Source: Labyrinthula sp. Ha
Taxonomy: Eukaryota; Sar; Bigyra; Labyrinthulida; Labyrinthulaceae
NCBI GenBank assembly: GCA_015227615.1
Contig: JAALGZ010000024.1
Span: forward strand, 124,001 to 188,000
Reading direction: 5' to 3'
DNA length: 64,000 nucleotides
Both the position numbers and the translations under genes were made by a program. The notes beneath the pieces are model-generated. The model made no database searches. It had not been told where the DNA came from and saw nothing but the letters and a program-made list of their open reading frames with translations. This document shows positions 23,101 to 33,700 of this stretch, piece after piece; position 1 is the first letter of the stretch, and the number at the start of each line of letters is the position of its first letter.

Positions 23101-24587
23101 ATTTGATAAGCAGAAGTCGCAGTTCCCCAAAGGAAGTTTTTCGGATAAGGATTTTCTTCCGGAAGCTCCGTAACAATAAGGTCGTCAGATTCTTCCTGAA
23201 AGTTTGATATCAAATCACGATAATAATTAAATACAGGTTTTGGTTCTCTCTCTAGAGTTTCGTAGTTGACATGGAGCAAACCAAATCTAATCTCATATCC
23301 GGTATGCCATTCAAAATTATCCATCAAACTCCAGGCAAAATATCCCTGCATGTTCACTCCACTTTCTACTGCTAGCGTCATGTTACCAATGTACTCTCTA
23401 TAGTAGTCAATTCTTAAATCATCTTGGCCTTCAACCTCATCTAAATATCCAACCCCATTTTCGGTGCAAATAATTCCTCCGGGCGGATTGTATCTTTCCT
23501 GGATATATTTTAGCAACTCTCCAAAACCATATGGAACAACTCTTAACCAATCTAATGATGCTACTCCAGTAATCAAGTCGCCCCCAGCAGCGTTGTTTGT
23601 TTCACCTTCCGAAATAAACTCTGTAGTATAATGGTTTAACCCAAAGAAATCAGAAGCTCCTTTGAGAGCTGCCTTTTCTGCCTCAGTAAAAACAACACCT
23701 TCCAACCCTTCTGTAGTTTCAAAGTGTTCTTTCATAACATCAGGATAGTCATTGTTCTCTCCCCAGATAGGATCTGCCCACCATCCAAAGCGGAAGTCAA
23801 ATGCATTTCTCTGAGCAATTAAATTTTCCTCAGTGTCTTCCATTATCTGAAACCACGGTCCATCCAAAGTAATTCCAATCTTGCCATCTTCGGCATCGTT
23901 ATATTCGTTGTGGTATAAGTGGTAGACTTCTGCATGAGCACGCAACATTTGATGGCCTACCAAGTACTGATCTACATCGAATCTCTCATTCAATCCAGGT
24001 GCATGGTCACCTGTAGCGTATCCGAGAAATGAGATAACCCAGGGTTCGTTAAATGTGATCCAGTGTTTAACACGATCACCAAGTGCATCAAAAACAATAT
24101 CAGCATAATAAGCAAAGTGTTCAGGAAAATCTTCGGAAAACATCCCACCCGTTTCATTGTACAAAGTTGCGGGTAAATCCCAGTGATATAAAGTCACGAA
24201 GGGAGTTATTCCATTTTCGATCAACTCATCCACAAGGTTGCTATAAAAGTCTATACCAGCTTGATTAATTTCACTACCTGCAAATCCAGTGGGTACAATC
24301 CTAGTCCATGCAACACTGAATCTGTAAGCATTTATTCCAAGATCCTTCATGTGTTGTACATCTTCCTCATATCTATGATAATGATCGCAAGCAACATCTC
24401 CAGTATCCCCATTTACCACATTCCCTGGCACTCTAACAAAGTCATCCCAGATGGAAGGTCCTTTCCCATCCTCATTCCAAGCACCTTCTATCTGATATGC
24501 AGAAGTTGCAGTCCCCCAGAGGAAGTCTTTAGGATATTGACCCTGCGCAATTCCAAATGCGGCTGCAAGAAACCAACCAAACTTCAT
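20175..24587 (-). CDS. membrane-anchored triple-domain GH1 beta-glucosidase (lactase-phlorizin-hydrolase-like layout)
   Basis: With the Met at 24587 as start, the protein is 1470 residues: signal peptide MKFGWFLAAAFGIAQG, three complete glycoside hydrolase family 1 domains (about 18-480, 487-940, 945-1395), an acidic linker, one membrane helix (about 1418-1437) and a 33-residue tail. An in-frame Met 20 codons upstream would bury the signal peptide, so the inner start is preferred. Every domain starts YPK(D/N)FLWGTATSAYQIEGAW and keeps the acid/base Glu (TFNEPW), the nucleophile Glu (CTENGVGY) and a WSLMDNFEW block, so all three look active on beta-glucosides at the cell surface or in the secretory lumen. 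Domains 1 and 3 are identical in protein and in DNA; domain 2 is clearly diverged. Animal lactase has four such domains and the same topology, but independent duplication is likely here. Confidence 0.92.
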   Translation of the reverse strand: MKFGWFLAAAFGIAQGQYPKDFLWGTATSAYQIEGAWNEDGKGPSIWDDFVRVPGNVVNGDTGDVACDHYHRYEEDVQHMKDLGINAYRFSVAWTRIVPTGFAGSEINQAGIDFYSNLVDELIENGITPFVTLYHWDLPATLYNETGGMFSEDFPEHFAYYADIVFDALGDRVKHWITFNEPWVISFLGYATGDHAPGLNERFDVDQYLVGHQMLRAHAEVYHLYHNEYNDAEDGKIGITLDGPWFQIMEDTEENLIAQRNAFDFRFGWWADPIWGENNDYPDVMKEHFETTEGLEGVVFTEAEKAALKGASDFFGLNHYTTEFISEGETNNAAGGDLITGVASLDWLRVVPYGFGELLKYIQERYNPPGGIICTENGVGYLDEVEGQDDLRIDYYREYIGNMTLAVESGVNMQGYFAWSLMDNFEWHTGYEIRFGLLHVNYETLEREPKPVFNYYRDLISNFQEESDDLIVTELPEENPYPKNFLWGTATSAYQIEGAWNEDGKGPSIWDDFVRIPGNVANGDTGDVACDHYHRYEEDVQHLKNLGVTAYRFSVAWTRIVPSGIAGSEINQAGIDFYSNLVDELIENGITPFVTLYHWDLPAILYNETGGMFSEDFPEHFAYYADIVFDALGDRVKHWITFNEPWVISWLGYNNGDHAPGRNSNPNVEPYLVGHQMLLAHAEVYHLYHNFYNDDKTGQIGITLDGPWFHMMEDTPENLQAQTDAFDSRFGWWADPIWGENNDYPAVLKEHFRATEGLENLTFTETQKAALKGSSDFWGLNFYTTEFISDGATNNTAGSDLTNGVASLSWLRVVPFGFRQLLKYIQDRYNPPGGIYCTENGVGYLDEVEGQEQLRIDYYREYIGNMTLAVAEGVDMRGYFAWSLMDNFEWHTGYEIRFGLLHVDYETLEREPKPVFDFYRDLISEFQEVPFDIVVETEEPAESPYPKDFLWGTATSAYQIEGAWNEDGKGPSIWDDFVRVPGNVVNGDTGDVACDHYHRYEEDVQHMKDLGINAYRFSVAWTRIVPTGFAGSEINQAGIDFYSNLVDELIENGITPFVTLYHWDLPATLYNETGGMFSEDFPEHFAYYADIVFDALGDRVKHWITFNEPWVISFLGYATGDHAPGLNERFDVDQYLVGHQMLRAHAEVYHLYHNEYNDAEDGKIGITLDGPWFQIMEDTEENLIAQRNAFDFRFGWWADPIWGENNDYPDVMKEHFETTEGLEGVVFTEAEKAALKGASDFFGLNHYTTEFISEGETNNAAGGDLITGVASLDWLRVVPYGFGELLKYIQERYNPPGGIICTENGVGYLDEVEGQDDLRIDYYREYIGNMTLAVESGVNMQGYFAWSLMDNFEWHTGYEIRFGLLHVNYETLEREPKPVFDFYHDTIQRLSTAVETDIEGDEEQENSSDDNDALERTLFTFIGATIALAVVLALSIFRDRNQAHIAEVQDKSSELAAKKVDVEVDAKASV
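20448..21755 (-). repeat. GH1 domain 3 repeat unit, identical to 23229-24536
   Basis: 1308 bp matching the domain 1 unit at an offset of 2781 bp, with no difference found on line-by-line reading. Identity stops at both edges: mismatches begin at 20447, and C versus T at 21756/24537. Silent sites are identical, so homogenisation or duplication is very recent, or the copy is an assembly artefact. Confidence 0.85.
23229..24536 (-). repeat. GH1 domain 1 repeat unit, identical to 20448-21755
   Basis: Partner of the domain 3 unit. Between the two lies domain 2, which differs at many silent and replacement sites except for one nearly identical patch at about 22664-22838. Confidence 0.85.
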
Positions 24588-24647
24588 ATCTCCGTGCTCT
24601 TGTTTTATCTTTTCAAGTTGAGTTTGTCTTTCCGTGTAATACAGCAA

Positions 24648-24657
24648 AAACGGTAAC
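24648..24657 (-). promoter_or_regulatory. Myb-like upstream motif (gene strand GTTACCGTTT)
   Basis: It starts 61 bp upstream of the preferred GH1 start at 24587, matching the ACCGTT core seen upstream of SMC1, LVIVD and HMGR. Confidence 0.4.
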
Positions 24658-27318
24658 CCATCGTTGCAAATCCTTCAAGGACACAATACCATTTCAAACC
24701 AGTAACACTAGAATTAAGATTTCTAACTCTTTATTTTCATCGTTTTACATCTCATTAAACGGTCATTGAAACTGGCCAATACAGCCACATTGCAAAATCG
24801 AATCTCAAATTTCCGATATTTGGCTTTATTTGGCAAAAGAGTTATTCGGCTTAACAAAGGAGATAAATTGTACTTGGTAGAAATATGAATCACAAAAAAA
24901 CCAGAGTGTTATACTCCTACCAAATATTAGCTTTACACTATAAGTTTTATATAGTAAGTTATATAATAACTATTTACCTATATTTCTTTTATAACTGGAT
25001 TTAAAGCAACCTCCTAGTAGATCTTTATCATCTCTCACCTTTTTTTTTAGAACGGGAATATTTATAGGACTTTTCGTTTAAGAATATTTCTTAGTCGCCA
25101 TTCAATTATCCCATTATATCACCAGAAAGGATTTACCTTCCTCAGAACTTATTTGAAAATATGTGAGGTAGAAGGACTTCAGAGGCAAAAACATGATTTA
25201 TTCTTCAAAGATCAGTTCGCCGATATAACTCTAGTCCTACTACGCTAGAACGAAAGACTGCTCTCCTTCTTGGTAGATTATGAAGAAGGGTAATAAAGAT
25301 TGTATAGCATTGATATATATATAAGTCGGAGAAGATTATCATGTGTACCCTTGTCAAGAACTAAATAGTACCAATATGCAACAACTCAAGAGACTTGAGT
25401 AAAATCTTACACAATCTTGGAGCCTGTTGCAGGACAAAAACCAAAATCGCTATGGATCCACGGATAGGAAAGCTACATACAGAAAAAACTATTTTCAAGG
25501 GAATCAAACCCTTGAGCAAATTTATGTATGGAAATTCGATCTACTCTCAGCGAACTAAGTACTTATACTTGGGCTATGAGAGTATAGTTCGTATCAACAG
25601 TGTTCAGATTAAAACATTAACCCGTATAACTTCGCCTCATTATTTCAGTGAATTAAGGTAGAATCATTTTAATAATATAGACTGTACTGGTACCTGCAAA
25701 AACTTTAAATGGGAGTATGCTACAATGTGTTTATCGTAAGAAGGTTTCTATCTAGAGCTTCAACTCGCTTAACCTCCATCCACTTCAAGATTGTTACTGG
25801 TAATCACGCCCTCATAATTCTGGATCTAGGTTGGTAGACGATTAGGGTTGTTGATACCGTTGTGTCATGTTTGAAAAATGAGAAAATACGCTACATTAGC
25901 ATCTTGCCATGAGGTTCTCAAAAAAATGCGGAAATAAAGTAATTAGGCTTTGCAAAATAATATCACAATAAATAATTTTTTATGACTGCTCACTGAGTTA
26001 CCAGTGTGTTCTGCATAGCAATATTTAATAATCCAAAAAATATAGAAATCAATGTTTATATGACTTCTCAACCCTCGTTATGGTCTCATTTATGAATGTT
26101 CTTTTCGATGACGGTGCCATAGGCCAGTTTGTTTAAAATTGTACTGAAGCTCAAAGAGGACAGTACGGGTTATAAACTCTGGGAAGAAATATCAAATATA
26201 ATGAAGAGGAACGTCAGAAATCCAACTATGACTACTTATGCAATTGTAAGTGATATGAAACAAGCTTGAAGGGTAGTGAAAATGTTTGAGATTGATAATT
26301 CAATGTAAGTTAGTGTGCTTATGCCCACAGAATCAGATAGGTGAAACCTCGTTAATCGCAGCAGCATCTAGCCACTAGGCAAAGAAGTTGCAGTTTTTTC
26401 TTCAGAAGTTACTTACACTTTATCGTCTTCGAGTCGATAAGTAAGAGGTATTTAACGTGTTATTGGAACCTAGTACTAATTCTTCCCATATATTTGACTA
26501 GGTAAAAGGGATTCTTCTAGCACAGCGTCTTATAAACCCATCTTACCAATTCCTTAGAGGCTACTGGTGTAGCAGAGATTCATATGACATAACCTATGTC
26601 AATTGTTCCCATGATTAATTTCTAAAATAGATTGTTTGTATGTTGCAGAGATGCTGGAGGAGTAATGCAACCTTGCACCTTCTTCTATCAAGTCCTAGAA
26701 TTCATATATCTATAACACTCTCAATATAACAACCTCATCACTGTTATCAATATTGGTTTTGTATGTGTGGTGTTTTCTGGAGAGAGCCAAGATGCCCAGC
26801 TGTTGTTATTCCAAGATTAAGATTCTTATAGTTCATTGCTTTGGCAATAAGTTAAACTATATCAATAACAAGACTCCATCAGTTATGTTGCTGGAGGGTG
26901 CTATCTACTTTTAAGAACTCGAAGCTAAATCTGGTACTCAGCTTCTAAAATTAGCTGTGTAACACTTAATCCCTGGGATATTTTACATCTTCCTGTTTTT
27001 CATGAGTTTCTGAAGCATGGATCACACATAGAACTAAAACCCAATTAATTTGTTTTGGGTACTGTTTGAGGAGAAAAAATCAAAATTAAAATGATAGTAT
27101 TAAAAAAACTAACTTCTTAAATTTGGATTGCACTATGATATTCCTAGAATGGCATTTCATTTTCTATATATCACAATACCACAAGTGTTACTGGGACCAT
27201 ATGCGGAAGCGCTAAACCAGCCTGATACTTTCTATTATTCATTTACAACGTGCTGAAACCACAAGAACATTGGCCAGGTGGTCCAATAATATTTCAGGAA
27301 TAGGTGCAATCGGAGATT

Positions 27319-27463
27319 TATTTGCCAGTAGGCGTGTTTAACGAGAGAATCTTAACGAGAGCTTCTCGAGAAGAGCTCTCTCGTTATCTCGCAAAATAAA
27401 TATTTAGGTAAAATCCTTCTCGAGAAGCTTTCGTTATCTCGATAAACAGGCCTATTTGCCAGT
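27319..27463. mobile_element. 122 bp foldback MITE with 11-bp target duplication
   Basis: The direct repeat TATTTGCCAGT occurs at 27319-27329 and 27453-27463. The enclosed 122-123 bp starts GGCGTGTTTAACGAGAG and ends with the imperfect inverse CTCGATAAACAGGCC. Inside, CTTCTCGAGAAG occurs twice, followed both times by a TCGTTATCTCG block, so the whole element can fold. Terminal GG and a 9-11 bp duplication are typical of Mutator-like elements. There is no coding capacity. Confidence 0.65.
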
Positions 27464-27689
27464 CATGGTTGTTATCTCAGGTGTTCTTACTGGAACAAAA
27501 CTTTGATACGGACAATCGTGTAATGTGCTTAAAATAGGTTAGAGTCATATTACCGTTAGACAGTTGTTAATATTAATTGGGGTGACTCAGTGGGTAAAAT
27601 AATACATAAGAAGAAACTAGAGCAACGGGATTGAATTCCACAAACTGGCGAATAATAACAGAAAAAAAGTTTGATACCAGAAAGCTACG

Positions 27690-27850
27690 CAAAAACAGAT
27701 TTTGGGTTTATTTCTGGATAACTTATCAATTTATTTATTTCCTACATTTTTCTCATTTATAATTATTAATATTTCCACAACCTTTTGAATTGATTGTTGA
27801 CAATCAATAGATTGCTATTATAATTTTGGACCATATGGCTAAAAAATTTG
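27690..27850 (-). repeat. dispersed repeat family, inverted copy
   Basis: The reverse complement contains GGTTGTGGAAATATTAAT, AATGAGAAAAATGTAGG and AATTGATAAGTTATC in the same order as the right half of the copy at 9570-9680. It is diverged but collinear. Confidence 0.4.
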
Positions 27851-29737
27851 TTATCTGATATTTGCATCGTGTACAGATATACATAAAGCATTCAAGTAAC
27901 CCAGGATTAGCCTGACAGTACAATGAAATTTGGTCACGTGATCCATTTCTTTTAGATTCTTACACAGTTTAAGAATGAAATATATATTTTGATCGTTTGA
28001 GGTAAGACCATTTGGAACAGTTCTATATTGAATGTCAATTGAAGATTAATATTAATGCAGAATAGTTTTGTATGGAACAAAATCCCAACCCTCTTGTTGA
28101 TAATCAGAGTCAAAAAAATTTTTAATAATTATTGATAAATTTCATAATATTCAACGCCTACCGAAAACTAAGGAAGTATAAGAAATCTAATTATAAATAA
28201 TACGGGCCATTCGACCAAATCCTTAACTGATGCTCATGACATTGCCATAGCTCACTAAAAGTGACTGGAAAAACCCTTAGTATTGCTCAAACTAAATTCA
28301 AGAACCCCCGGAATCGTATGTTAAATCTATTTATTATGAAACCATATCTTTAATTCCAAAATTATTTAAGTTGTTTAACCGACTTATTCTTTTTATTGGG
28401 TTAAGATATTTAAACTGGTTTGAATTTATTGAGTTTTATTTGAGATCTCGTTTTAGAAGGTTACCAGTTCATAAGTTCCTTATGACACTATTTCAAGAAC
28501 TAAAACCCGTTATTTCATCTTAATATATATAAGTTCTCATGCAAAATTGGATAGAGTAAAAAGTCCGACTGAAGCTACCGCTATTAAGGACATAGGCTAA
28601 TGGAATCCAAACCGACAATCAGTTGAAGGCCTGGTTAATACACCGGTCTGTCGGTTCCCATAATTTTCTTTGCTCTGTAACTTGTGTTTGTTTGTATTTC
28701 CATATATTTGTAAAGGTGCCAAGACTGTATGCTGATTAAACACAAGTTACACCTTTCATAGAAAACGTACCAGATTCATTTTACTGTAATTCTAATATTT
28801 ATAAGCCAATACTAAGAAGTTAAGCATTCTCAGAGCTGATATAATATGGCATACTGTGCTAAGTACTTGATAATAGGGTTTAAGCTCAGTTCCCAAGATT
28901 TCACTCATGAAAGACAGTTAAAGCGCATAAGATCTCGTGGAAGTTTAGCTAATTATATTGATTGTATTTCCTTTTATTAGTATATATGTAAACAGTCAGA
29001 AGGTGCCCAGGTGTAAAATCGGGACTAGGTGATTGTGTTGATAGAAAAGTTACAATATTTGTAGTTTAAATTAATATCTTTTCATCAATAGCTCTATCAC
29101 ATTATAGGAATAGTAGTCTCAACAGTATTTCAAATTCTTGGTAACTTATTTCTCTTTCAATTTTGTGGTATTTCTTTCTCATTAGAGGATACGAACTTTC
29201 CTGGATATTTGCATGACTCAACTTCTCACATAGCGCAAAGGCATGACTTAGTCCATGTGCTTACAACTTCTTATTATGAATTTCTAACTTCTCACAATTT
29301 CCTAAAACAAGATGTATAATTTTCTTTCAGACAAATATATAATTTTCAATCGTTGTTTCTATGAGTCTTAGAGTTGGATTTGGTAATTTCTTGTCAAAAT
29401 CTGTTTCTAATCCTATCTCTATTAATATAAGAAGTATAATTTTTTCGTAAATAATTATTTCACAAAAGAAAAAATAAGTCATTCACTCAACTCTAAAACA
29501 ATTTTCTTATTTATTGAAGAAACTCTGACATGTACCCTATTTCAAAAGATGGTATTCGTAGCCCCACCTCGCATATTCATGATTTCAAGTCTCTATCAAG
29601 AGTAAATCCGTACTTCATGTAAATTTTTACTCAAAGTTGGTACTAACCATTGGACTAATTTGTTGTTATCCGTCCTGAAAACGAAAGGACATACTCTAAA
29701 CTTTGGAAGGAGTACTTAATGCTCCATCTCACGATGA

Positions 29738-30716
29738 CACATGCTTAGGGTTCTTTATCGTAACGGAACACACGATAGTTAACGTTAAATTTCCTGATAA
29801 TTTTCCTTACCGTTATTAACGGTAAGCAAAGTTGGAGTCTTATCGTTTAACGGAAAAAAGCTAAAGTTAACGGAAAACACGATAAGCACGATAAGTAACA
29901 GTACGTACTGCTATATTTTGGAAAACTCAACAAACACCAAATTTTCTCTTCCTGGTTAAAGTCAAAACAAAACAAGTCCAGAAAACACTCCTTGTGTGAA
30001 CAAAAAAGGCAGTGCAAAGAAACGTAAAAGTAGTTGTTGAACATGAACAAAGAACAATTTGCTCGCCGAAGCTTCAAAATTAGCTGTCTTCTACTTGTTA
30101 GAGATTTTGCTTAGCTGAACTGTCTGAGAGACTTTCTGTTTGTAAGGGGAAACACTAAGATTGGGATGAAACAAAAAACTGACCAACTAAACTAATCTCG
30201 CGTTAAATTAATTTCTCCAAAGTAAAATTTTAGATTTTTCTATGTTGAATTTTCATTGTTGCCAAGGTAATACCTATGTTTTCCTAGTTGCATTTTCTCT
30301 CAGAGAGTAGAATTAGTTCTTTAAAATTATATAAAAAAATGTATTTGGAACATTTACCTACTCTCTAGGACTTAATTTTGAGCTTAGATTGAGATAAGTG
30401 TAAAGGTAAGGTTAGTAGTCAAAAGAAGATGTTCATATAAAATAATTTGCAAATGATGTTAATTCTTTGTTGCATTTACTTCTAAGTCAGCCTTTGCTTC
30501 ACTTTTATTCCTTTACAGGAATAATTTAGATATAATATATTATGGAGATATGATTTGGGACAGAATATTAAATTGTGAATAATTTTTGGAACATCAAAAG
30601 CTATTGTTCTTATCGCGCTTATCGTGGTTAACGCAAAAATTTTCTTTAGTTTCCAATCCGTTAAGGATTCCTTGCCTTTCATAACGGTAAGCACGATAGA
30701 AAACCCTGCACATGCT
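29738..30716. mobile_element. non-autonomous hAT-type DNA transposon (963 bp) with 8-bp target duplication
   Basis: CACATGCT is duplicated exactly at 29738-29745 and 30709-30716. The element (29746-30708) starts TAGGGTTCTTTATCGTAACGG, and its right end read inward is CAGGGTTTTCTATCGTGCTTACCG. Both arms continue for about 100-150 bp with shared GTTAACG, CTAAAG and CGATAAGCRCGATAAG blocks. An 8-bp duplication with (C/T)AGGG termini is the hAT signature. The interior has no frame longer than 76 codons, so no transposase is encoded. Confidence 0.8.
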
Positions 30717-33700
30717 CTCCAAAAAAAGAAATGTTTTTGATACGGATTAAAGGTTGTGTTATTTCCTTCAACTATTTACCATCTTAGGCTTAACGATTTA
30801 AATAACAACAGTAATATATATATGAACTATCTTCAATGTATGAGGAGTTAATGAGATCTTATTACCAGGTGGAGGTATAACGGTGACTTCACTGCAATCG
30901 CAAGCGAGTTCTAAGAAATACCCGGTGGCTGAGAGATAACTGAGAAACGTCACAGGCACTTTGACTGAATACTAAGAAGTTATATGTAACTTACTAAGAA
31001 CCTGGACATCTGGTCCATTTCTGAAATCCCTTAAGTACTATGCTTTACTGCTAAAACAATTATGTCCTAATGCTATTATGGAAATAACTTAATATTTATG
31101 AATTGGTTTTAGAAGATAAAATACTCTCGAACCCCTCTAAGACCTAAATGAATTTTTTGAAAATATGTTGGTTTATTTAGTAAGTGTGGCATATGGCACT
31201 TGTGCTAGGTTTGCAGTAATTCTACAGTTCTTTTTAGGTTTGGCGATGAATATTTATTGAACTTTTGAAAATAGATATTCTATTTCTATGTGTGAGTTTG
31301 AAAAATCTAAAAAAATAAAATTCTCAGTAATAGAAATAAGTTTTGTCAATTGAAAACATTCCCCTCAATAAGTTTTAAAAGAATTCGTTTCTCTTATGTT
31401 TAAAAAGAATATAGGCATTGCACAAGCTCAGCAGCGATATTTTAGTTTCTCTAAGAAGCTACAATCAACAGAATACCAGACAATACATATACAACATATT
31501 AGATTCAGCTGCCGCCTCGAGAAGTAATATAGGTTCTCCGTGAAACAATGTCTTGACAGCCGCCGCTGGTGGTACTAGATCAGTATATACTAACTCCGTT
31601 ATAACTGGGTGATGCTTGAAGCAGAATAAAACGGTGTTTACTGGACCTTGTTAGAGAACGAACAGAGAACTTAGATGCATATAACATAATTAAGTACTCT
31701 GGAAACAATGGAATCAAACTCAATAAAGACTGAGAGTATAACTGGTTATCTTCTCAATTATTCCATCCATGGCAAGGGGGCGAGGTGAGGATAATATAGT
31801 CCTATATCCAATTGAAAACATAGAGAAGAAGTTAACACTTAACAGTCTTCTCAAGAACCAACCTTCAAAAATTCTCCATAAAGCCAAAACCCGTCTAAAA
31901 CCCAACGAAGGAATTCTTAAAGCCTATATACATTATCGAAGCGTACATGAGTGTTATTAACGTACTAAATCAAAATTATTAGAAATATACTTTGGGGCAA
32001 AGAAATGGAAAAAATTAGAAGAATTGTATAATGTATTTAAAAAATACAAAACATCTATGGTAAGCATTTTGCTGCAACAAGAACATAAGAAACATAGGAA
32101 GCTGGCTCTTAAAGTAAGCTACAGTTAATATTCCTGCAAAGGAATACAACTATATTTTAAAGAAAGCTTAGTATTTAATTAAGCAAGCAAATAAAATACA
32201 AGAATTGCTCAATACGAAATATATCTCTATTTGGAAGATATAGTAACTATGTATAAACAGAATAATTGCAATGAATACCAATGTGATCCTATTTTTCAAG
32301 ATTTTAGCTGCTGTGGAACAGAATTGAAAAACTAAGAACTTATTGTTACAGGTTATGCCAAAATATCCGGTCTTGATTGTTAAGGATTACTAAAAGGGTC
32401 CCTAACATTTCTATTTGGATTTCATGTGGTATGTTAATCATGTGGCCCGACTTAGCTCATACAGTGTTGTTCATAGAAACGAGAAGCTGTCAACAGGTTG
32501 CTCAATGTAAATCAAATGTGGTTCTCAAGCTTCCAGATCCTTCTGTTAAAATTTTCAACTGGGGATGTTTCTAAGGTTTGTGAAATCATGGCACCATTCA
32601 CTGGGCCCTAATACAGGTATTTAGATTAATCCTCGTAAAATTTCAATTCAATGACAATATGTCTAGTAGACTTCTCAATCTTATTCCAGTTTTTGGATAC
32701 TTAGCAAAGTTTGGCAGGGTTCCCAAAACAATTTACAGAAAAGTGCGAGCTAGGGTATTTGAAATACCGAAGATCTCTAGAAATTTTTTTTTATCCTAGT
32801 CTTTATGTAAGGCGGGTTTATACAGGAGTGTATGATATACGATGCGAAGTGGTACAACACTGCGGATATAAAATCCTAGAGGCTACATTAGCAAGACAAT
32901 AAATAAAACTTAGACTTATAATCACCACAGCTCAACGAATTCATCAATTTTGGGTCATTCGTGTATAAATATTTCAAAATTGTTCGAATTATTATATCTA
33001 CTCAATTTAATAGTATCGCAGTTTCTGGAAGAAGTTTAATATCAACTAAAAAGACCGGAAACCTATCCTATATAGAGTTAACTCTAAGAGAAATTATTCA
33101 ATAAAATTTAGAATAAATAAAACAAACAAAATTAACCTGTTTTAAAAAGCCCAGCTTTTTCTAGGTTAACGAATGAGTTAATTTGCCTGGAAGAGTTGCA
33201 GTACTACTTCAACACAACAAGTGTCAAATGTCCCATGTGTAGTTTTTCCAGTGTCATCACAACAAAACCAGTTGCATTCTTAAAGAAAAATATACTTTTC
33301 AATATTTGGCAATATTTTTGAAGGCTTCTTCAAAAGAATTATGCCTAGCAAGGAATGAAACATGTCGATGAATGAAACAGCAAAGATTAAGTCAACATCA
33401 TTCTTAAGCAGTCTACATGTATTCACAAGTGAAATTAGACCTTGAAATCATGTTTTGATTAAATTAATAATGCCCTTATTAATATTTTAGCAGTTATTTG
33501 CTTCCATTTCTGTTGATTCTATGCGTTCTTCCGATGATATAAAAGATTTGGTACAGATGACGCGAGGTCTTAGTATTTTTTACATTGTAAGTATGTCTCT
33601 AGAGTCAAAATATATGATGAGGTCTGGGCATTTAAAACAAAAGATGATAAAAATTGATGAAATCAACTAGATAAAAGGATTATAGTTTTGGACCCTACCT

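Noticed and set aside
24588-24647. Upstream Met of the GH1 gene adding 20 residues
   Set aside because: It would place a hydrophilic peptide before an obvious signal peptide.
28800-28875. GAAGTTAAGC block resembling the 5S rRNA internal promoter
   Set aside because: Only about ten bases match; the rest of the 5S rRNA and its stems are absent.
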